DNA of 30,673 nucleotides, taken from the NCBI GenBank assembly GCA_002308255.1, contig DBVZ01000101.1, positions 22,260-52,932 on the forward strand, written 5' to 3'. The position numbers were made by a program, and so were the translations under genes. Below the pieces are notes generated by a model. It saw nothing but the letters and a program-made list of their open reading frames with translations. It was not told where the DNA came from and searched no databases. This DNA comes from Lachnospiraceae bacterium UBA1251. Lineage in GTDB: Bacteria; Bacillota; Clostridia; Lachnospirales; Lachnospiraceae. Positions 30,068 through 30,673 of the stretch are shown piece after piece (positions within the stretch are counted from its first letter, which is position 1; the number at the start of each line of letters is the position of its first letter).

Positions 30068-30673
30068 TGGCAGGCGAAACCGTTCTCGAGATGAAAGGAA
30101 TTGTCAAGGAATTTAATGATGTACAGGTCTTAAAGAGTGTCGATTTCGACGTGAAGGCAGGCGAGGTGCACGCCCTCATGGGAGAAAACGGAGCCGGAAA
30201 ATCGACGCTGATCAAGATCCTCACGGGCATCTACCCGAAGGACGGCGGTGAGATCTATATTAACGGCGAACATGTCGAGATCGAAAGCCGTAAAGACGCC
30301 GGTAAATACGGGATCGGCGTCATTTACCAGGAACTGTCCCTCATTCCGACGCTGTCGGTCATGCAGAACGTTATGCTCGGCAAGGAAGAGAGCAAAGGCG
30401 GTTTCCTGAAAGTCCGGGAAATGAAGAAGCAGGTGACCGAACTGATCGAAAAGTACGGATTCAATCTGCGGGCAAATGATATCGTCGAGACGCTGACGAT
30501 CGCCCAGAGACAGACCGTCGAGATCCTGAAGGCACTGAGCGAGAAATCCAATATTATTATCATGGACGAGCCGACGGCTTCCCTGTCCGCAAAGGAATCG
30601 GAGAGTCTGTTCGAGATCATAGAACAGCTCCGGGAACAGGGCGTGAGCATCATCTACATCTCTCACCGTCTGG
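30067..30673 (+). CDS. Sugar ABC transporter ATPase (RbsA-like), partial at window end
   Basis: The gene starts at ATG 30067, overlapping the permease stop, and runs off the window after 202 complete codons. It is the first nucleotide-binding domain of a duplicated sugar-import ATPase. Walker A is GENGAGKST (39-47). The Q-loop is in GVIYQELSLIPTLSVMQNVMLG. The signature region is LTIAQRQTVEILKAL, the degenerate form usual in this family. Walker B is IIIMDEPTASL (Asp167-Glu168 area), and the H-loop begins in IIYISHRL. Full-length relatives are about 500 residues, so a second domain should follow outside the window. Confidence 0.92.
   Translation, partial: MAGETVLEMKGIVKEFNDVQVLKSVDFDVKAGEVHALMGENGAGKSTLIKILTGIYPKDGGEIYINGEHVEIESRKDAGKYGIGVIYQELSLIPTLSVMQNVMLGKEESKGGFLKVREMKKQVTELIEKYGFNLRANDIVETLTIAQRQTVEILKALSEKSNIIIMDEPTASLSAKESESLFEIIEQLREQGVSIIYISHRL

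Noticed and set aside
1..30673. CRISPR arrays, insertion sequences, tRNA or rRNA genes
   Set aside because: No regularly spaced repeats, transposase frames with terminal repeats, or tRNA/rRNA signatures were seen on either strand.

Overview
The window looks like a piece of a chromosome from a host-associated Gram-positive Bacillota, most likely a Clostridia/Lachnospiraceae-type gut anaerobe. The evidence is strong AGGAGG-type ribosome binding sites, sortase-anchored LPXTG surface proteins, lipobox-bearing transport lipoproteins and TTGACA/TATAAT-type promoters. The family-level placement is inference. No RNA gene, insertion sequence or CRISPR array was found.

Region 1 (1-10,250) is a sortase-assembled pilus operon on the + strand: major pilin, class C sortase, small LPQTG pilin and a giant (2,134 aa) LPSTG adhesin, closed by a terminator. 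It looks AT-richer than what follows. Region 2 (10,329-10,724, minus) is a C-terminal stump of an MmeI-type restriction-modification methyltransferase. It ends 20 bp from the next gene and marks a recombination junction.

Region 3 (10,745-19,932) starts with an altronate-dehydratase-like gene divergent from a zinc dehydrogenase. Then comes an apparent operon: SDR dehydrogenase, transaldolase-family enzyme, second zinc dehydrogenase, and a three-part TRAP transporter (DctP, DctQ, DctM). A bidirectional terminator separates it from a convergent PrpR-type regulator. Region 4 (19,944-27,577) holds that regulator and, divergent from it, a lipoyl/E2-like protein lacking the acyltransferase HxxxDG motif, a fused alpha-beta E1 of the 2-oxoacid/acetoin dehydrogenase type, then a split transketolase (N and C subunits). 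Region 5 (27,578-30,673) is an Rbs-type sugar ABC transporter: lipoprotein, permease, and an ATPase cut by the window edge.

Regions 3-5 plausibly form one catabolic regulon. A sugar acid or polyol would be imported by the TRAP or ABC system, adjusted by the dehydrogenases, and split by transaldolase, transketolase and the E1/lipoyl pair. Four copies of a 17-bp palindrome (TGTTTC-N5-GAAACA) lie upstream of the SDR operon, twice between the regulator and the E2-like gene, and before the ABC genes, and are the best candidate operators for the PrpR-like protein. That protein lacks an intact Walker A and the GAFTGA loop, so it probably works on sigma-70 promoters. The substrate is not identifiable from sequence alone. 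The combination of truncated E2, fused E1, split transketolase and transaldolase is the strongest candidate for an undescribed pathway.
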